64,000 nt of DNA from Isoetes taiwanensis. Taxonomy: Eukaryota > Streptophyta > Lycopodiopsida > Isoetales > Isoetaceae. This document shows positions 57,700 through 64,000 of this stretch, in pieces. The stretch's first letter is position 1. Every line of letters begins with the position of its first letter. A model generated the notes under the pieces. It did not search any database and was not told the origin of the DNA. It saw only the letters and a list, made by a program, of their open reading frames with translations. Location of the stretch: assembly GCA_021234155.1 (NCBI GenBank), contig JAJEKV010000002.1, positions 4,847,795 through 4,911,794 of the forward strand, read 5' to 3'. The translations under genes were made by a program, and so were the position numbers.

Positions 57700-59814
57700 A
57701 AAGAAGGCAAGAATTGAAAACAATACATGCTGCAGGGTTCGAACATCCTGAGCCCCGTTTACTATTTTTGAGAAGCTGAAGCGGAACAGAGGCAGGCAGA
57801 AAAGATTTGGAATTCCTCGTTCCGGCGAAATGTCAGAGAATCAGCAGCTTGTATTGTATAGGTAAGAAAATTTGCACGCCGCCCCTTCCTTCAAAGGGAC
57901 AGGCCAAACGCTTGTTCAAAATTGCAGGTTCTGGAATTTCTCATAATCATTGTGCCAAGTAGTTGTGACATACTCCTGAATGAAATTTCGTTGTAAGAGA
58001 AATGGGTTGTACAGTCTGCAAAGTGGCTGGCCAGTGGCCATGAGATTGTGATCCTCCTGCGTGGTGGATTAAAGCAGGGAAACATTATCAGCGGCAATTC
58101 AACGCTTGAATGCCCAAATCCTTGGTCAATTGTTGGGAATGGGTACTACAGGTCCTCCTTCACAATTATGCATCCTTCTATCTCGTGATGATCATGTCCT
58201 TGCACGGCATGCTTAGTATGGCGTGATATTGCTCCACAGTTCTGTTCCTCAGTTCCATGAGGAGGTGGATGAGCCCCCGACCCATTAATCATATAGCACC
58301 CAAGATGATGAGTGTCCATACCTTTCGCTTTGTATGTAACAGAGCTTGCTTTTCGAATGCCCTGTTCACAGCTGCAAGAAATTGGTATGTTATGTTTCCT
58401 TTGCTTTCTGCTTATAACAATCAGCCTTTTTCATTGTTTTTTTCATACTTTGTTGGAGCCTGCGGATGGAAATAACCGGGAGGTTGGCTAGTGTAATCCA
58501 CTATAGGTGTGGATAATGATGGCGCTGGATATGCATAAGGCTGTGAGGGCTGTGAATACTGCGGAACACCCCATGCAGATGCTGAACGTGAAATCTCCAC
58601 TTGTTGATATGCATTCACATAGCCTTGTTCATGTCTAGCAGAATACGAACATCCTTCATGCCCTTGCACAGCATGCAATGGGTAAGAATGAGAAGAATGT
58701 GAGTAAGGTGAGGCACATTCAAGATGCCACCACCTCTATTATTAGATGGTGTCTGATGTCGCCAATGCGAAACAGTCATAGAACAGAATCAATTGATCAG
58801 AAGCCTCAAAGGCTATCGGGATCACATGACAAATGAGAACAAAAAGCTCTCACGTGTGAGGGACAAGGTGACACGTCTGGAGCTTTCTAACCAACACTTG
58901 ATAGGTTGCATACTGGTGAGTAGTCTCTAGTGGAACTTTGTTTATTTGAATACAGCAGAAAATTGAAAGCTTGGTTGGCTTTTTTCTGTTCGCTAGGTGG
59001 CTTACTTTCATGGCCTTTTTTAGCTCATAGCTCAAAATGGCATTGTATTTATCAGCTGAAAGACATGATTCCATGTAGGATTTGGCTGAAACCCTGTTGT
59101 GCATGATTGATAGTGTCAAAAGGATGATTATCGTGACGATTTTGCAGCTTCTGCGCAGCATTGCTCTTGCTAGCCGCCAATTTAATGGAACCAGAAGCTA
59201 ATGGCTCCAGATGCTATATATCTAGTAAGTGTGGCTTTCATTATTGCTTTGCAGTGGAATAGACGATACTAATTGTATATTTATTTGTTCTCCTGAGACA
59301 TTTCTTATGCAGGAATGGATCTTCAAACACTCTATTTCCAAATACTCTATTTTGGTGCAATTGTCCAGCCTATTATCTTATGTAGCACGATATTCAACTC
59401 ATATCATGATGGATTTTTAAACTGCATCCAGACCAAATTTACTATGGCTATAAGCCATCGCTCCATCCAGGAATTTCATGCACCATAATTACGTGCTGAA
59501 CTATTTTAAAGATTGCAGTTGCTCTTCATAGCATTGTGATGAAGAGACAAATTATGCTTTTATGCATTGATATACAATATACAGGATACAATGTTGTGGT
59601 GAAGAATCATAATATATATCTATATCGTTTAGCAATTAAATGCTGTGGTGAAGCGTATGTAATTAAATTACATTATATTATAACATTATTATAGTTACTC
59701 AGGTTTCATATTAGTTTTTTTTTTTTATTTGTTATAATGCTAAATATTAGATATTACATATTGCTACATGTTTTGCATGTTTCACATGTTTTTACGTATG
59801 TTTGATTTTTTTTA
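57700..59814. other. Exon-like scraps, unassigned
   Basis: The plus strand has a protein-like helical stretch YRDHMTNENKKLSRVRDKV near 58,810-58,900, and the minus strand a proline/tyrosine-rich open frame (SQPSQPYAYPAPSLSTPIVD) at 58,421-58,678. Neither is recognisable and they lie on opposite strands, so at least one is spurious. The rest is AT-rich. Confidence 0.3.
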
Positions 59815-60175
59815 GGGCCCGAAGGGCACAAAATTTTTTTTAGTATAACAACCAACACATAACTACCATTAACATTAATTAACACAACCATTGGGTCTAA
59901 CACATTTAAAATCCCCCTTAAACCCCCTTTGGTTTGGGTGCATATTCACACGGGGGGTGACATAGGGCAGCGAGAGCCCTTATAATTATATTTTGCACGT
60001 ACAAAATCAACACCATATAGTATTTTGCTTAAAATCTTATAGTATTTTGCAAATCTTGTTATACAGTATAGCAAATTTTGTACTTGCATACCCCACAAAC
60101 GAGGAACTTTACGTACGGTGTAGATTAAAGAATAAGAGGTGAATATGCCCATCCAACAGCTCTCATATGTAAATG
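59815..60175. mobile_element. Inverted-repeat element B, copy 2 (truncated)
   Basis: It matches 11,785-12,150 along nearly its whole length ('gggcccgaagggc', 'aactaccattaacatta', 'tttggtttgggtgcatattc', 'gcataccccacaaacgagga', 'gcccatccaacagctctc') but lacks the right inverted-repeat arm. It is a truncated copy in the same orientation. Confidence 0.8.
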
Positions 60176-60760
60176 GTCATGGCAATAAGAAAAGCCTGAG
60201 GGTGTTCTCTAGCAAAATAAAAAGCGGCTAAACATGTTAAGCTTAAGTGTGACCAAAAAAGGCATGGAAACGACCCTTCTATATCCACTCAAATAGATGC
60301 TACCTTGAACAATTTTAGAGCACAAATCAAATGTGAACTAGCCAATTCATTTAGAATTATGATTTGTTTGATTGGAAGTTCTTCTTTGTTGTCATTGTGC
60401 TCTAAATTTGCTAGGTATTTCTTTGTTAACAGTTTTTTCTCATATGTTTCAAACAAATTACATGCTTATTTCTTTTGTAATATTTTCATCTCTATATGGC
60501 GGGAATAGAGGCGGGCCAGGATGCAGTGGGCGCGGCGCCACCAGTTCCAAAACCGATTAGAACGTTCGCGCCTGACCGGTTAGTCCCTAATATGAACTTA
60601 GATCCGTAGTATAAGTAGTATTGTTCCCGTACGTTATTGCTTTACAGTTGTGTGAACTTAGAATTTAAAATTCTTTATGGGCATTGAAGAATACGTCAAT
60701 TATTGATCACCATCCCTGGGACTCCTATAAGGTCGCAGGATCGATGGTTTTGTGGGCATG
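60176..60760. other. No recognised gene
   Basis: AT-rich then GC-rich transition into the decayed gene at 60.8 kb. No motif seen. Confidence 0.4.
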
Positions 60761-60861
60761 AGGGTTGCACACACACGCTTCCAGGAGACCAGGGTGGCTG
60801 GGGTCTAGGTACGGATGCTGCGAAGAAGCACCACATGAGCCAGCATGGGGAGGTACCATAG

Positions 60862-62400
60862 GTGCCTCAACCACGTGGTGCACGCAGAGTGCGTCCAAGG
60901 GACGAGGAGGACGAGGCGGCACGCCAGAGAGAGAAGGAGAGGATCCACCTTCGTGGTCATGACAGATGTGCCAGGGCAGAGTTTCTAGTGTTTCAGCAGG
61001 AGATACACTTTAGGGCCAGACTCTACAGATGGATAATGGCAGAGTGGAAGGCTATTGACAGGACATTCTCAGGAGAAGTTAGTTATGAGATACCCACAGG
61101 GATGGCAGACAGAGTGCAGGCGCTCACTAGGGCGTGCGATGGGGGCCTAGAGGTCCGACTCCAACAGACACAGATTAGGTTGGGTGGAGGCAGAGGTGTT
61201 GTTGAGGAGGAGAGAGACCTCCCTACTGAGGATGAGGCAGCTGATCTAGGGCCAGTAGGAGAGGAGGATGTCGCGGAGGTAGCCGAGGTGCATGGATTAG
61301 GAGTTACTGCAGACTTGACAGCACAGTTAGGAGTACCTGGTTCATCCAGTAGCTGGTTCATCCACATCTTGCGATGTGGACTTCAGCCTTGGGAGGGTAC
61401 CCATCCATGACGCAGGATATGCACTAGCATCGACCACTCAGCCCGCTACGCCTCTTTCTCCCACCACCCGTTCTCTTTCCCATACTCCTAGTTCTCTCCC
61501 CATGCGGCCACCCCTTGTCACATCACTTCCATATGTACCACCATCATTCCCATCCCCGAAATCTCGTCCATTCTTTCCTTGTTTGTCTTCCAGCCCCTAC
61601 TCTTCTAGTGTAGCACCCATGCCACCACCCCCCTTCACGTTGCCATGCGAACCACCCCCCTTCCCACCATGTGGACCATCTGTTAGCACCTTGCCTGTCA
61701 CGTGTACCGGCCCACCTCCTTTTCGCACACTTCCTCCTCTTTCCCCCCCACGTACTCCACTTCCTTTTCGCACACATGTCACTGCCCAATGCATTGCCTA
61801 GTTTTGTACCTTGGACATCACTTTCCTTGGGCAACATTGTTCGATTGTTGATGGAAGTGATACGGACCTAGTGAGTGCGTGGGCATTGGCCCATGAGCCA
61901 TCACCTTCCACGAGCTCCCTCCAGTAGACCATACAGCAGGTCCCTCTACTATGCAGACTATTGTCCATGACGTGGATGTACCATTGCCCTCCAGCTTGGC
62001 ACCCTTGAGCCATTTATAGGTCTATGGACGAGATTCCACAAGGCACAGCGCCTAGCTGCAGAGACCCTGACTGAGCTCACGCCTCCCTTTCGCAGGGACG
62101 TACCGGATAGAGATGAGGGCGACGGTGATGACAGAGGCAGAGGTATAGGCAGGCCACCAGGTAGAGGCAGGGGTAGAGGTAGAGGTAGGCCACCGGCAGA
62201 GGCAGAGATGGTCAGGATGTAGAGGAAGTGGATAGAGGTGACTAGGAGACAGTGACAGTAGACCCTCTTAGTGTGGAGGGACACATGGGAAGACATGGGC
62301 TTGTCATGTCTTATGCCCCATCGGCAAGGGATTGGGCAGAGATTAGTCACGAGGCATGGACATTTGATAGGACTGCAGGTGGACATGGGATTATGTACTA
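60862..62400 (+). pseudogene. Decayed gene with AT-hook-like C-terminal part, probably transposon-derived
   Basis: A 182-codon open frame starts MPQPRGARRVRPRDEEDEAA with a charged N-terminus and continues YRWIMAEWKAIDRTFSGEVS. A proline-rich stretch (61,430-61,800) and a segment FIGLWTRFHKAQRLAAETL (about 62,010-62,070) follow. Then comes an Arg/Gly run GRPPGRGRGRGRGRPP (about 62,148-62,197) that contains AT-hook cores. A further frame reads VTVDPLSVEGHMGRHGLVMS and EISHEAWTFDRTAGGHG. The GC-rich coding-like composition in an AT-rich setting and the changing frames suggest a decayed mobile-element gene. I do not recognise a catalytic domain. Confidence 0.4.
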
Positions 62401-62659
62401 GAATGTGCGGGGGACTTTCTATCTAGCACAGGTCTTTGTCCCCTTGCGAGGATGGGCTTCAGAGAGGGGGTGAGAAGCTCGGGCACCCATTTGGTTGAGG
62501 CTTGACACTAGCTTTAGGCCCCGGCCTTGGTTCTGGCGGATTGCGAGGGAGATTGCCACAATATACGAGTAGCAACCGCATGGTCTTTTGTACCATGCTA
62601 TGCAGAGAGGCATACAGGAAGAGACAGTAGTCCAGATCATGTCGAGCCTTTGTCCCATA

Positions 62660-62765
62660 GTTACGGAAAACGAAAACGAAAGTAAAACGACAAGTCGTTT
62701 TACAAAAATGGAAAATGAAAGTAAAACGGCAAGTCGTTTTACGAAAACGAAAAATGGCAATAAAG
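62660..62765. repeat. Two tandem units with internal palindrome
   Basis: GTAAAACGACAAGTCGTTTTAC (10-bp arms, AA centre) and a second copy with one mismatch are embedded in two roughly 42-bp units rich in 'gaaaacgaaa'. It lies just downstream of the decayed gene and might mark an element end. Confidence 0.75.
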
Positions 62766-64000
62766 CGGCAAAGTACTCAAAAGATACAGAATAAGATCAT
62801 TGTAATAGAAAATGCTTTAGTGAAAAACAGCATTCAAATATATTGAAGAACTCCCGTAGTCATAATAAGAACAACATAATAGAAAATGTTTACACATAAT
62901 AGCCGATGTTTCCTGCGCAGGAACAAATCCAAATCATGGGAGAACAAAGAAAAAACAAAGCCAATCCAAATTATGGGAGAATAAAGAAAAAACAAAGCGA
63001 GAACAACACTAAATTATGAATTATATGAGAACAAGAACAAAAAATTATGAATGGTTTGGAATATGAAAACAAGAACGAAAGATTGTAATATATTTACTTG
63101 TAAATACTAAATATTGATGTAAGTGGACCTTCAAATATGTCAAGATAAGTGTACCTTCAAGCATTGGTACCTATAATAGGCCTTAAAATTTAAAGGGCTG
63201 CACTCATTTACAGGCCAAACTTGGAAGATCAGTTCAACAAATTGGAACAAAAAAGGTGTTCCAAAAAGTGCTCATTTGCAGAACAAACTTGGAATATCAG
63301 TTCAACAAGGAGCAGAGATGTGGACAAAGCGGAGAGGGAAGCACACTACAGAGGGAATTCAAAATCAGCTGGAAAAAATTGCTCAGTCAGGTAAGTAGAG
63401 TAGACAATGCAAATTAGGGAATGAACACCTTAACAAGGTCAAGAATTTCTTAAAAAATTTGGTACCTTTTGCACAGAATTTCAAAGGATTATGTTTCTTA
63501 CAAAGAGTTGTGCCTATCGATTTCAGTCAGGGGGAGCTAAGCCCAAAACAGGGGAAGCAAATCGATTCTAGGGGGTCGATTTCAGTGTGGAATAGATCAT
63601 AGATGGTTTAATACTCAGAAATCAGCAAAACAAGAGCTCTATTCCTTATGCACAGATTTTCTTGGAATACTTCTACAGATTAACTCTCAGCTCAGGTCGT
63701 TGAGGATGGTAAGTGTCGGAGTTTGGAAAGGACGAGCGGGTCATGCCGGACTTGGCGAGATAGGTTGGACAGATTTAACCATTCATCTAAAAAAGCAGTA
63801 CAGATTCATTCATCATCTAAAAAAGAGCTTCAAAAAATAAACATGCCTTTTGGTTTCGATTCGAAGCTATTCTTGGATATCCAGATCAGGGTCCCCGCTC
63901 TGCCATGCCATTTTATTTAAGCCGCCGAAGTTTTGCTGAACAGGAATTTTTTTGTTGACTAGGTTTTGATTTTTCACAAATGGAGGGAAAAATCCAGGTG
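62766..64000. other. No recognised gene; short repeats
   Basis: A 37-bp tandem repeat ('aatccaaatcatgggagaac...') occupies 62,926-62,998. A 38-bp direct repeat ('ctcatttacagg..caaactt', 'atcagttcaacaa') occurs at 63,207-63,246 and 63,272-63,310. Otherwise AT-rich with no gene. Confidence 0.5.

Noticed and set aside
61376-61801. 141-codon proline/serine-rich frame as a separate protein
   Set aside because: Low-complexity C-rich stretch inside a decayed gene; no independent start context or conserved motif.

Overview
The window is nuclear DNA from a land plant. Two complete multi-exon genes with plant-type products and consistent GT-AG introns show this: phosphomevalonate kinase and an AtFUC1-like alpha-L-fucosidase, both on the minus strand. 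Almost everything else is transposable-element DNA and broken gene fragments. That density suggests a large-genome lineage such as a fern, lycophyte or gymnosperm; I cannot fix the species.

Layout. 0.76-11.7 kb: an IGHMBP2/SMUBP2-like helicase pseudogene whose 9.7-kb intron is filled with repeats, including a 5'-truncated LINE and three further LINE 3' ends with microsatellite tails. 11.8-12.2 kb: a small inverted-repeat element, with a second partial copy at 59.8 kb. 12.57-19.14 kb: a pyrimidine-rich composite repeat of two head-to-tail units, each starting with a hairpin and ending with the same 35 bp, flanked by TAATG. 20.25-32.87 kb: a large DNA transposon (below). 33.1 kb: a fragment of a SOS1/NHX-like Na+/H+ antiporter. 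38.1-40.4 kb: alpha-L-fucosidase. 42.8-43.25 kb: a lipoate-protein ligase-like pseudogene. 47.0-47.7 kb: a Ty1/copia fragment. 48.0-51.3 kb: phosphomevalonate kinase. 51.3-64 kb: degraded repeats, including a decayed AT-hook-bearing gene at 60.8-62.4 kb.

The main discovery candidate is the 20,250-32,871 element. It has 30-bp terminal inverted repeats (29/30 identical), AGGT on both outer sides (a 4-bp target duplication), and two divergent genes. The rightward gene is a decayed RNase-H-like transposase resembling DUF7869-type proteins. The leftward gene encodes an N-terminal ParB-like domain and then, further on, the motifs of a beta-class amino-DNA-methyltransferase (DPPY-like, then QKP, then motif II). 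At least twenty copies of a palindrome (core TATAAATTTATA, often GGTATAAATTTATACC) occur in this element. They sit in the shared promoter region and inside introns of the ParB-methyltransferase gene, and I saw none elsewhere in the window. A 4.1-kb L1 retrotransposon later landed in one exon of that gene, with a clean 16-bp target duplication.

This arrangement suggests a transposon that carries its own DNA-modification/DNA-binding protein and a dedicated palindromic site. This copy is dead (frameshifts, stops, L1 insertion). The domain calls rest on recognised motifs, not on database searches.
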